DNA of 64,000 nt, from positions 1 through 64,000 of the forward strand of contig NZ_RHNT01000011.1 in the NCBI RefSeq assembly GCF_003946325.1. The letters run 5' to 3'. The translations under genes were made by a program, and so were the position numbers. Positions 48,725 through 59,316 of the stretch are shown piece by piece (the first letter of the stretch is position 1; every line of letters begins with the position of its first letter). The DNA is from Companilactobacillus furfuricola (GTDB lineage: Bacteria; Bacillota; Bacilli; Lactobacillales; Lactobacillaceae). The notes beneath the pieces are model-generated. The model did not search any database. It saw only the letters and a list, made by a program, of their open reading frames with translations, and had not been told where the DNA came from.

Positions 48725-49959
48725 AAATATACGAAATGAGCAATCAGCAACGGATCGATTATTTAGTCGCACAAGATATTATTGATCAAGAACAAGCTGA
48801 TTTTTTAGCAAAAAAGCAACCCTTGTCAGAAGACTTAGCTAACAGCTTGAGTGAGAATCAGCTCGGTATTTTTGGATTGCCATACGGTATTGCGACTGAT
48901 TTTTTGATCAATGGCAAAGAGTATGTCGTTCCGATGTCGATCGAAGAGCCTTCGGTCATTGCTGCAGCTTCTAATGGAGCTAAACGGATCAAGGCAAATG
49001 GTGGCTTTCACGTTACAACGAGTCAACACATCATGTATGGTCAAATCGTTTTGGAAGAAACTAGTTCTGAAATACTCCAAAAGTTAGAAGCAAGTCAGGC
49101 AGACATTATCGATGCTGCTGATCAAAGTCGGCAGAGTTTACTTAAACGTGGCGGTGGGGTAACATCATTAACTTTTGAAAAAGTTGGCGACGTTACTGAG
49201 ATTTTATTAGGAGTTAATACCGTTGACGCCATGGGAGCTAATATCGTCAACTCGATGCTCGAGACGATCGCACCACAAATTTCAACTTTGACTGGTCAAA
49301 ATGTTTTGTGTGCGATTTTATCTAATAGTGGAAAATCGCAACTAGTTCAAGCTGAGGCAAGAGTTAAATTTGCTGATCTACAAACTAAACAAATGAGTGG
49401 TCAAGAAGTTGCTGAGAGAATCGTTCGATTAACGAATTTTGCTAAGCATTCGGTCATGCGATCAATAACGCACAATAAAGGAATCATGAATGGGATCGAT
49501 GCCGTTTTGTTAGCAACTGGTAATGATTTTCGGGCTGAAGAAGCGGCTGCCCACAGTTTTTATGCTCAAGATGGTTATCAACCATTTAGCAATTGGCAGA
49601 TCAAAGATGGTCAATTAGTCGGGACCTTAGAATTACCGATCGAGATCGGTAGTGTCGGAGGTGCGATCAAAGCTTTACCGATGGCGCAACTTAGCTTGGC
49701 AATAATGAACATCAATAACAGCCAAGAATTACAAGCAGTGATTGGGTCAGTTGGATTAGCCAACAATTTATCAGCTTTAAGAGCATTAGTTACGACCGGC
49801 ATCCAAGCGGGTCATATGAGTCTACAAAGTAAATCTTTGGCCGTGTCAGCCGGTGCTAAAGGTGATGAGATCACTGAAATATCGAAGCAACTCAACCAAA
49901 GCAAAGAATATACTTTAGAAAAAGCTTCAGAACTCTTAGAAAAATTGAGGAAACAGTAA
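48721..49959 (+). CDS. mvaA: Hydroxymethylglutaryl-CoA reductase, class II
   Basis: This 412-residue reductase converts HMG-CoA to mevalonate for isoprenoid synthesis. EEPSVIAAASNGAKR, the VDAMGANIVNSMLE segment and HNKGIMNGIDAVLLATGNDFRAEEA are typical of bacterial class II enzymes. The ATG overlaps the thiolase stop; an ATG five codons later is an alternative. mvaS follows 1 bp after the stop. Confidence 0.95.
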   Translation: MKIYEMSNQQRIDYLVAQDIIDQEQADFLAKKQPLSEDLANSLSENQLGIFGLPYGIATDFLINGKEYVVPMSIEEPSVIAAASNGAKRIKANGGFHVTTSQHIMYGQIVLEETSSEILQKLEASQADIIDAADQSRQSLLKRGGGVTSLTFEKVGDVTEILLGVNTVDAMGANIVNSMLETIAPQISTLTGQNVLCAILSNSGKSQLVQAEARVKFADLQTKQMSGQEVAERIVRLTNFAKHSVMRSITHNKGIMNGIDAVLLATGNDFRAEEAAAHSFYAQDGYQPFSNWQIKDGQLVGTLELPIEIGSVGGAIKALPMAQLSLAIMNINNSQELQAVIGSVGLANNLSALRALVTTGIQAGHMSLQSKSLAVSAGAKGDEITEISKQLNQSKEYTLEKASELLEKLRKQ

Positions 49960-49960
49960 A

Positions 49961-51112
49961 TTGGATATAGGAATTGAAAAAATAGGGTTTTATACACCAA
50001 AGAATTATATCGATATCGTCGAATTAGCTAAGGCAAGAAATCAAGAACCAGATAAGTTTACCATCGGTATTGGTCAGTCAAAGCAAGCCGTTCCAGCAGT
50101 CTATGAAGATGCTGTCACCATGGCTGCAGAAGCAGCTGAACAAATTTTGACTGACGATAGAACTAATATCGGGTTGGTAATTGTCGGTACTGAAAGTAGT
50201 GTCGATGAATCTAAAGCATCAGCGTTATTTTTGATGGATCTATTAAACTTACCCGAATATGCTCGTGCTTTTGAGATTAAGGAAGCTTGTTACGGAGCAA
50301 CAGCTGGCGTCCAAATGGCTTACAACTTTATTGCTACTAATCCGGATAAGAAAGCTTTAGTCATAGCTAGTGATATTGCCAGATACGGAATCAATACACC
50401 AGGCGAGGTAACGCAAGGTGCTGGCTCAGTAGCCATGCTGATCAGTTCTCAGCCTAAGATTTTGAAATTAGAAAATAAATCAGTCTACATGAGTAAAAAT
50501 GTCGGTGACTTCTGGCGACCAACTTTTTCCAAAACAGCTTTTGCAAGAGGCAAATTCAGCAATCAGATCTATATTGAATTTTTCCAAACGCTTTGGGCAA
50601 AATATCAACAAAAGTATCAAGCAACCGCTGAAGATTTCAAAGCCATGCTCTTCCACATTCCATACACAAAAATGGGTGCTAAGGCAATGAAAACGTTAGA
50701 GGGAAACGTTTCTGATGAGACCTATGCTAGATTAAAAGACCAATATCAAGATAGTATTAAATTTGGTCGTGAAGTCGGCAATCTATACACTGGCTCCCTT
50801 TACCTAGGGTTATTATCGTACTTGATCAACTCAGACGTCCAAGCAGGGGAGGAGCTACTACTCTTCAGTTATGGATCGGGAGCGGTCGGTGAATTGTACA
50901 GTGGAGTTGTAGCTGAAAACTTCGCTGAGAATGTCAACAGCGAAAACGTCAAGCAAACACTAGCACAACGTCACCAGATCAGTATTTCTGAATACGAGGA
51001 AATTTTCTCCAAATCGATCAGCGATGGCGAAAAAATTGATCCAGACGAAGTAACGGGCAAGTTTTATCTAAGTGAAATTAAAGAGAACGAAAGATTGTAC
51101 AGTAAAAAATAA
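49961..51112 (+). CDS. mvaS: Hydroxymethylglutaryl-CoA synthase
   Basis: This 383-residue thiolase-fold enzyme condenses acetoacetyl-CoA with acetyl-CoA. The catalytic Cys is in FEIKEACYGATAGVQMA, the acid Glu is in IVGTESSVDESKAS, and His lies in LFHIPYTKMGAKA. TTG start after GAGGAAACAGTAAA. It ends the atoB-mvaA-mvaS operon, which carries acetyl-CoA to mevalonate. The kinases for later steps lie elsewhere. Confidence 0.95.
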   Translation: MDIGIEKIGFYTPKNYIDIVELAKARNQEPDKFTIGIGQSKQAVPAVYEDAVTMAAEAAEQILTDDRTNIGLVIVGTESSVDESKASALFLMDLLNLPEYARAFEIKEACYGATAGVQMAYNFIATNPDKKALVIASDIARYGINTPGEVTQGAGSVAMLISSQPKILKLENKSVYMSKNVGDFWRPTFSKTAFARGKFSNQIYIEFFQTLWAKYQQKYQATAEDFKAMLFHIPYTKMGAKAMKTLEGNVSDETYARLKDQYQDSIKFGREVGNLYTGSLYLGLLSYLINSDVQAGEELLLFSYGSGAVGELYSGVVAENFAENVNSENVKQTLAQRHQISISEYEEIFSKSISDGEKIDPDEVTGKFYLSEIKENERLYSKK

Positions 51113-51134
51113 ACCAGCGGGAGCTGGTTTTTTT
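51112..51134 (+). terminator. Terminator of the mevalonate operon
   Basis: AACCAGC-GGGA-GCTGGTT followed by T's, overlapping the mvaS stop codon. From here to 51319 I see no gene. Confidence 0.88.
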
Positions 51135-51319
51135 GTTGAAATTTATTTATCGATTGATAAATAATCAAATTTTAAAAATCATTCTAAGTTAATACGAACA
51201 AATAAAAACAATTTGTAAAAATATGTTGGAAAAAGTGTATCTAAAAAATGTAGCCATAGAGGCGTTTTATGGTGGGTAATAGGTGACAAATCCCGTCAGA
51301 TCAGGCCTAAAACAAGTAC

Positions 51320-51348
51320 TTGCAAACGCTTACAACTGATGTTATAGT
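51320..51348 (+). promoter_or_regulatory. Promoter overlapped by a cre site
   Basis: TTGCAA (51320-51325), 17-bp spacer, TATAGT (51343-51348). The sequence TGCAAACGCTTACA at 51321-51334 matches the cre consensus TGWAANCGNTNWCA at all but one position and covers the -35 box and spacer, so CcpA should repress this promoter when preferred sugars are present. Confidence 0.75.
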
Positions 51349-51438
51349 AAAAGCGTGGTAAAGGTGAATTGCCAAAACTGTAGACCTATAAAAATAGTTT
51401 AAAGTTTTACTTTTCGTTTGGAGATGGTAGGATTTTAG

Positions 51439-51639
51439 ATCAAATTAACAGTAGAGTATTACAGCAAAGAGGCACGATTGGAACTAGCCAAAAACGTTAA
51501 CATAAAATCGACTATTAATATAATTAGTCGCCTAAACTCAATACATGATGTGCTAGGATCCATTTTGAATTATGACAATAAACAAGTAGTAAGATTTGTT
51601 TTCAGTAGTAAGAATCATTTTGATGAAACTACAGTGTGA
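51439..51639 (+). CDS. Candidate small protein of 53-66 residues, unknown
   Basis: An open frame runs from 51439 to a TGA at 51637-51639. Read from TTG at 51478 (AGAGG five bases upstream) it gives 53 residues. Read from ATC at 51439 (GTAGGA seven bases upstream) it gives 66. The product is hydrophilic and helical (EARLELAKNVNIK, NIISRLNSIHDVLG), with a C-terminal strand VVRFVFSSKNHF. It lies inside a transcription unit with a cre-controlled promoter at 51320 and a terminator at 51667. It could be a real small gene, a decayed one or a non-coding transcript. Confidence 0.4.
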   Translation: MKLTVEYYSKEARLELAKNVNIKSTINIISRLNSIHDVLGSILNYDNKQVVRFVFSSKNHFDETTV

Positions 51640-51666
51640 TTTCATCTTGCCACTTCAAATGTTTAG

Positions 51667-51694
51667 AGACCGCGTCGTGAGACGTGGTCTTTTT
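51667..51694 (+). terminator. Terminator of the cre-controlled transcript
   Basis: AGACCGCGTC-GTGA-GACGTGGTCT (one G-U) followed by TTTTT. Confidence 0.88.
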
Positions 51695-51710
51695 GTCTGC
51701 AAAAAAAGGA

Positions 51711-51742
51711 AAAGTGGCCTATTTTCACAATAGGCCACTTTT
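51711..51742. terminator. Hairpin, terminator-like on the minus strand
   Basis: AAAGTGGCCTATT pairs with AATAGGCCACTTT. T-rich flanks are better on the minus strand. I see no gene between here and 51935; a hydrophobic minus-strand frame there lacks a start signal. Confidence 0.6.
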
Positions 51743-51935
51743 GCGATAAAGACTTTATTTTTTTTAAACAATGCTGAACTAATTTCACTAAACGAAATAG
51801 AAACCGATTATAGCAACTTAATAAAATTAACAAGATGGGAATTAGTAACAAATATACTATGAGGCAATAAATCTTGATAGAAGAATATAAATCAAAACTC
51901 CGACTACGATAAAGATAAGTAACGTGCCCCTACAC

Positions 51936-51965
51936 AAAAAAAACTCAGACATAATAATGTCTGAG
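51936..51965 (-). terminator. Terminator of the 3D-domain protein gene
   Basis: CTCAGACAT pairs with ATGTCTGAG, followed by eight T on the minus strand. Confidence 0.9.
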
Positions 51966-52008
51966 CCACTTCCAACGGTATTCATTCTAATTTATCAATA
52001 ATATTTCT

Positions 52009-52833
52009 CTACCCAACAACTTGAACAGTAATTGATTGACGTCCAAATTGTAAAGCTTGAGAGTTAGGCATAGCAATATCCAATTGGTTAGGATTGCTGT
52101 AAGCAAATGTACCTGTATCGTTAACAGTTCTGTTAAGGACAGTTCCATCGCCTAAAGTGATCTTAAGTTGAGTACCCTTAGGGTATTTTGAAAGGTTGGC
52201 AGCAACGCCACCGTAACCCATGTTTGAACCTAAGACAGCTGGATCATAAGCAGTTGCACTCATAGTGATCTTTTCAGCAGGCTTTTCGTCTGACATATAC
52301 TTACCATTGATCCATGAGTTCTGGCCTACGTTATACCAAACTTGGCCACTAGCATCTGTAGTTGATTCATAAACAGTGTACCCCACGCCACCTTCAACAG
52401 TTGTTCCTAAGAAATAACCGTTGTTAGCTGAACTATAAAGGTTCACTGAGCCATCAGCGTTAACGTACATTGTTTTGTTTAAGCTGATAGTTGGAGCAGT
52501 GAATGAAATATCATTACTGCTGAGCCATTGGCCATCACCAACTTGGTAATAAGTGATGTCGCCGACTTTAATAGCCTTAGTTGTTGCCCAAGCAGAATCT
52601 TTAGCTAAAGTATTTGATGAAGCACCAACTTGGCCAGTTGCTGAAGGTGTTGTATAGATTGGGGCACCTGAAGCAGTTTTAACGTAAAGAGTTGTTAATG
52701 GTAAATCAACAGTTGAAGTCGTTGCGGCTTGTACAGTATTGTCAGAAGCATTGATTGAGTTAGTTGCAGTAACTCCAACAAATGCAAGTGATGAAGCTGT
52801 GATCATAGTTGTAACGATTTTTTTGAATCTCAT
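52009..52833 (-). CDS. Secreted 3D-domain protein with SLAP-like repeats
   Basis: This is a 274-residue protein with a Sec signal peptide (MRFKKIVTTMITASSLAFVG, cleavage near VQAA, about 36). Two SLAP-like modules (about 45-110 and 115-185: TTLYVKTASGAPIYTT, SVNLYSSANNGYFLGTT) probably bind the cell wall. The C-terminal 3D domain (about 190-274) has MSATAYDPA, YPKGTQLKITLGDG and VNDTGTFAYSNPNQLDIAMP, the double-psi barrel whose aspartates give it its name. The related MltA/resuscitation-factor fold cleaves peptidoglycan in other proteins; activity here is unproved. GGAGA precedes the ATG. Monocistronic. Confidence 0.88.
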   Translation of the reverse strand: MRFKKIVTTMITASSLAFVGVTATNSINASDNTVQAATTSTVDLPLTTLYVKTASGAPIYTTPSATGQVGASSNTLAKDSAWATTKAIKVGDITYYQVGDGQWLSSNDISFTAPTISLNKTMYVNADGSVNLYSSANNGYFLGTTVEGGVGYTVYESTTDASGQVWYNVGQNSWINGKYMSDEKPAEKITMSATAYDPAVLGSNMGYGGVAANLSKYPKGTQLKITLGDGTVLNRTVNDTGTFAYSNPNQLDIAMPNSQALQFGRQSITVQVVG

Positions 52834-53004
52834 TATATAAATATTCTCCTAATTGTTCACTGATTTATCTTTTAAAAAATAAGCGAAATTATCTAACGAG
52901 AAATACTATATAACGTATATCGAAAAAAATCTTGATTATAACTTAACTGTAAAGCCGATGTAATCTTATTGAAAAATTAATAATTCAAAATATCCAAAAT
53001 ATTT

Positions 53005-53478
53005 TTATAAATATTTTTTAATTTCATTTAAAAGAGCATCAACTGTGTTGATAACACAACCATTAAGTTTGATCAAACCTATGGTGTAAGTGTTGACGTA
53101 TTGGAAAGGATTTTCGCCGATGACTTTAACGGCATCAAGCTTTTCTGGATTGTCAGCACCGTGTTGTCTTAAGTCTGTGTAAAGTCCAACGACAGGGATC
53201 TCTTTACCAAAAGCAAGACCGATTTCAGAAGCAACGCCGATATCGATGATCTCGCCATCTAAAACAGCTACGACTAAGTCAGAGGAAAGCAATTCTTTAT
53301 TATCTTCTTCTGCGATCTTGATCGAGTCAGCAAACTTAGTTTTATCATTAATATCACCATTTTCTTGAGGTAAATAAACTTCAATGTCAGATGACATCTT
53401 TCTGATCTTGTCAACGACGTAAGCATTGAACATCCGGTCAGCTTCTGAAAAGAGACCATTGGCAAAATAAATTTTCAT
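53005..53478 (-). CDS. Nucleoside 2-deoxyribosyltransferase family protein
   Basis: This 157-residue protein starts at the ATG at 53478, which has AAGGAG 9 bases upstream; a longer frame to 53553 lacks a site. The fold signature is clear: KIYFANGLFSEADR, the acidic EENKELLSSDLVVAVLDG-type segment and DIGVASEIGLAFGK, whose Glu would be the catalytic nucleophile. The family exchanges bases between deoxynucleosides (purine salvage) or hydrolyses related nucleotides. The C-terminal half is divergent, so substrate is open. Confidence 0.85.
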   Translation of the reverse strand: MKIYFANGLFSEADRMFNAYVVDKIRKMSSDIEVYLPQENGDINDKTKFADSIKIAEEDNKELLSSDLVVAVLDGEIIDIGVASEIGLAFGKEIPVVGLYTDLRQHGADNPEKLDAVKVIGENPFQYVNTYTIGLIKLNGCVINTVDALLNEIKKYL

Positions 53479-53586
53479 AGTAAAAAGCTCCTTTTTAATT
53501 GTTGCTCTTATTTTAGCATTTAATTTGTAGTTAGATTTATGAATACGATACAATGAAAGAAATTATATGCTATGAGGGATGCAATT

Positions 53587-55131
53587 ATGAAAAAAGGATG
53601 GTATGCGATTTTTGCCGTAATTGTCGTTGCAATTTTGGCAATCGTTTTTATTCCACGAACGATCCGTGGAAATAATACGTCATCAAATCAAGATGGCATG
53701 GGAATGATGGGCGGATAACATCATACAAATTCAAACAATGATCGAAATGCCGATCGTGGAGATTCAAACTCAGGGTCGATGCAAATGATGTCTGAACCTA
53801 ACGTTGATCTGGAAGATCCTGGTACACCACTGAAGGAATTGAATTTACCACCGATCCTCAAACCAGATAAAAAGACTAAATCTGATGTTTATTACACAGT
53901 CACTGCCCAAAAAGGACAGATGTCTTTTAAGGACGGTACCACGACTAATACATTAGGATACAATGGCAATTATTTGGGTCCAGTCATCAAAATGACTCGT
54001 GGGCAAAAAGTCCACATTAAAGAAGTGAACGATTTAGACTCAGAGACGACGTTTCACTGGCATGGGGCCATTATTCCCGGAAAAGCTGACGGCGGTCCTC
54101 ACGACCCATTAAAGCCCCATTCTAGCCGTAATATTTCATTTACAGTCGAACAACCAGCGGCGACGCTTTGGTTCCATCCACATCCAAGTGGAAAAACTGG
54201 TGAACAAGTTTATGAAGGTCTTGCTGGGTTGATCTACATTAATGATAAACAAAGTAAGAAAATAGCCTTACCAAAGAAGTACGGTGTCGACGACTTTCCA
54301 CTCGTCGTTCAAGATCGGACTTTTGATAATGATGATCAATTTAACTATCAAGCTGATTACAACGCTGACGGGACGCAAGGTCAAAATATTTTAGTCAATG
54401 GTACTTTAAATCCATACATCAATGTCACAACGCGATTTGTTAGATTGCGTATTCTTGATGGTTCCAATGCACGTAACTTTACATTCAAACTTTCAAATGG
54501 CCAGAAGATGTATCAAGTCGCAGGTGACGGTAGCTTTTTGGACAAACCAGTCGCAATGTCCAAGTTGAAACTTTCTGCCGCGCAAAGGGCTGAGATCGTG
54601 ATCGATACGAATGATCTTAAAGATGGCGAAACATTAAAATTAACTGCTGGCGGTCAAAATGTGTTAACAATGAAAATGGGAGAACGAACTGAGAATTACT
54701 CGAAATTACCCAAGAATTTGAAACACATGAAGGCAGCAAAAACACCTACTGGAGATGTTGCCAAGCAGAAATTAGTTTTGAGTGGAATGAGTAAAATGGT
54801 GCGGATCAATGGTAAGCAATTCAATCCTGATCGTATCGATATCCATTCCAAAGTAGGCCAGCAACAAGTTTGGACGATCGAAAATAAAAATGAAATGATG
54901 ATGAATATGATCCATCCATTCCATTTGCACGGAGTTCAATTCAGAGTATTGTCGATCAACGGCAAAAAGCCCCCAATGAACTTACGAGGCAATCTAGACA
55001 CGATCCGGTTAAACCCAGGAGATGTGTATAAGATAACATTCAAATTCGAAAAACGCGGACTTTACAGGTATCACTGCCACATTTTGGAACATGAAGAAAA
55101 TGGAATGATGGGGCAAGTATTAGCAGAGTAG
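53587..55131 (+). pseudogene. Multicopper oxidase with in-frame stop after the membrane anchor
   Basis: A continuous frame of 514 codons starts at ATG 53587 (GAGGG upstream) with an N-terminal membrane anchor (KKGWYAIFAVIVVAILAIVF). It is broken by TAA at 53716-53718, after GMGMMGG. The frame continues with a His/Asn/Ser-rich linker into a full multicopper oxidase: HWHG, WFHPHP, HPFHLHG and HCHILEHEENGMMG supply all type 1, 2 and 3 copper ligands. An in-frame ATG at 53779 could give a 450-residue cytoplasmic protein but has no clear ribosome binding site. Relatives oxidise phenolics, bilirubin or Cu(I) outside the cell. Nonsense mutation or sequencing error is likely. Confidence 0.88.
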
Positions 55132-55141
55132 CAAGTGCAGA

Positions 55142-55255
55142 GAGCGCAGCGAGGTTGTTCAGCTGCTGAGGATTAACGCAGGTAGTCGCACAAGGTGCTG
55201 CGAAGCAGCGCCGCGACTACCTGTGTTAACCGGAGGCCGCTACCTCGCGGAGCTC
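55142..55255 (+). repeat. Structured repeat R1, copy d
   Basis: GAGC/GCTC, GCA/GGA internal loop, GCGAGGT/ACCTCGC, AGCTGCTGAGGA strand, TTAAC/GTTAA, GGTAGTCG/CGACTACC and apical GGTGCTGC-GAA-GCAGCGCC, fully paired. It begins 10 bp after the multicopper oxidase stop, in the same direction. Confidence 0.88.
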
Positions 55256-55460
55256 GTTTTCAGATCCTTGAGGATAAAAGTAGAAACCACTATCCAAATG
55301 ACCGCAAGTTTGAGCAGTAGAGCTACAAAGCCGTGCCTGCTGACAGTTTCTAAACCGGAGGCCGCTGAGAACCGGAACTCATTTTCAAATCCTTGAGGAT
55401 AAAAGTAAAGAGCACTATCCCAATGGTAGCAAGTATTAGCAGTATAGCTACAAATCCAGG
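55256..55460 (+). repeat. R1 tail repeats and internally deleted R1 fragment
   Basis: Two tail units (ATCCTTGAGGATAAAAGT at about 55264 and 55390, each followed by CACTATCC) flank a deleted R1 copy (CTGCTGACAGTTT joined to CCGGAGGCCGCT). The layout matches 47149-47500. No gene lies in 55256-55583. Confidence 0.7.
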
Positions 55461-55513
55461 CTCACAAACATTTTCCATACAAAGCCAACTATCTTCAGAA
55501 ATAAGTTGTAACA

Positions 55514-55556
55514 AAAAATACCTTACGAGAGAAAATCTCATAAGGTATTTTTTTTA
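55514..55556. terminator. Bidirectional terminator
   Basis: AAATACCTTA-GAGA pairs with TCTC-TAAGGTATTT (one mismatch each side), with T-run on the plus strand and A-run upstream. It separates the plus-strand oxidase region from the minus-strand galT-galR operon. Confidence 0.85.
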
Positions 55557-55583
55557 TAGAATTTTGGCCCATCTAAAAAAACA

Positions 55584-58053
<2,470 letters not shown>

Positions 58054-58093
58054 GAACGCTTATCTCCATTTAGTAAATATTTAGTTAATTAAA

Positions 58094-58107
58094 TGATAAC
58101 GCTTTCT
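58094..58107 (-). promoter_or_regulatory. cre/GalR-type operator before galT
   Basis: TGATAACGCTTTCT (plus-strand reading) matches the LacI-family/cre consensus with two mismatches and lies about 40 bp before the galT start. Confidence 0.55.
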
Positions 58108-58236
58108 TTATATAGTAACAACAATTTTGCTAATATTTCAGTAAATTCATTCCTATTTATTGTCGGTTAATATTCACATACATTGTGTTATTATTTAGAC
58201 ATTATTTATTTAATTTAAAGAATAGAGGACATTTAT

Positions 58237-59106
58237 ATGCCAACGGCAGTCGTTACAGATACAGCTGCATATTTGACTCCAGAGCAAATCGATAAATATC
58301 ACATCACAGTTTTACCGATCACCGTCATCTTGGGGGACCAGCAATATAAAGAAACAGAAGAATTAGATTTAGCAACTTTTTATGATTATTTGAAAAATGA
58401 AAAAGAACTACCAACGACATCCCAAGTTTCGATGGGACAAATACAAGAAGCATACGACAAACTAGTTGCACAAGGCTACGACAACATCATATCGATCCAT
58501 CTATCGAATGGCATAACTTCGTTCATGGACAATTTAAGAATGTTTTGTAAAGAATATGACAAAGCTAAAATTTATCCATTCGATTCACTAGTAGCCAGCG
58601 CCGGTGAAGCTGATTTAGCATTATTAGCAGGATCAATGATCCAAGCAGGCAAAACGCCTGACGAGATCATTCCCAAAATGGAAGAAATGCGATCCTCTAG
58701 AGACGTCTACTTTGCCGTCGACGACCTCAAGCATTTAATGCGAACAGGCAGATTAAGCAACCGTTCAGCCGTGATCGGGAATCTTCTAAACATCAAGCCA
58801 ATGCTGACTTTTGATGAAGAAGGAAAAATCATCGCTATAGGCAAAGAAAGAACCATGAAACGTTGTCTAAAGGCTGTAATAAGCAAAATGGAACCGGCAA
58901 TAAAACAATCAAAATACCCGATCCACGCAACCGTAATAGATGCCAACAACCAAAGTACCTAGGACAATTGGAAGCAAGCACTACAAGAAAAATTCCCCAA
59001 CATCCGCATAACCCAAAGTCATCTAGGACCAGCAATCAGCGTCCACACAGGAGAAAAAACTATGGGAGTACTCTGAGAAATCGATTGGCAGTATTTGAAT
59101 AAGTAA
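58237..59106 (+). pseudogene. DegV family fatty-acid-binding protein with two internal stops
   Basis: The first 241 codons encode a DegV protein (AVVTDTAAYLTPEQIDKYHITVLPITV, LPTTSQVS, IHLSNGITSFMDNL). The frame is then stopped by TAG at 58960. It remains similar to DegV beyond it (KQALQEKFPNIRIT, HLGPAISVHTGEKTMGVL), meets TGA at 59074 and ends at TAA 59104. Without the stops the protein would be about 289 residues, the usual length. DegV proteins (FakB) present fatty acids to a kinase. Both stops could arise from TGG by G-to-A change on the plus strand; the last part lies in an A/C-rich block. Confidence 0.85.
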
Positions 59107-59140
59107 GATCTATAACATAACAAGAAAGATAAATAATCAA
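58840..59140 (+). other. A/C-rich block over the degV 3' end
   Basis: In 58981-59040 I count 24 A, 20 C, 9 T and 7 G, in contrast to balanced upstream DNA. The block ends near a hairpin at 59145. Sequence at 59187-59245 (TCCACCAG, GTGAGAAATAGG) resembles 35245-35289 upstream of the large element there, but no element is visible here. Confidence 0.5.
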
Positions 59141-59144
59141 ATAC

Positions 59145-59183
59145 AAAAATAACCCCCACTTTTTTTAGTAGGGGTTATTTTTG
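59145..59183 (+). terminator. Terminator of the degV region
   Basis: AAAATAACCCC-CACT pairs with AGTA-GGGGTTATTTT, followed by T-rich sequence. Confidence 0.85.
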
Positions 59184-59274
59184 TATTCCACCAGCGTATT
59201 GGCAAATCAGAATAAACCGAGACAGATAAGTGAGAAATAGGGTCGTAGAATACAAACTAATCTACTATCCCTAT

Positions 59275-59303
59275 CAAAAAAAATCCCGCCAAAAAGGCGA
59301 GAT
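59275..59303 (-). terminator. Terminator of the P-type ATPase gene
   Basis: AATC-CGCC/GGCG-GATT hairpin, with a run of T on the minus strand. Confidence 0.85.
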
Positions 59304-59316
59304 TATAAACAATATA

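Noticed and set aside
51663-51935. Hydrophobic minus-strand frames (for example IVVGVLIYILLSRFIAS) that look like a membrane-toxin peptide
   Set aside because: No start codon with a ribosome binding site, and the region lies behind the 3D-protein terminator with no promoter visible. Could be a remnant.
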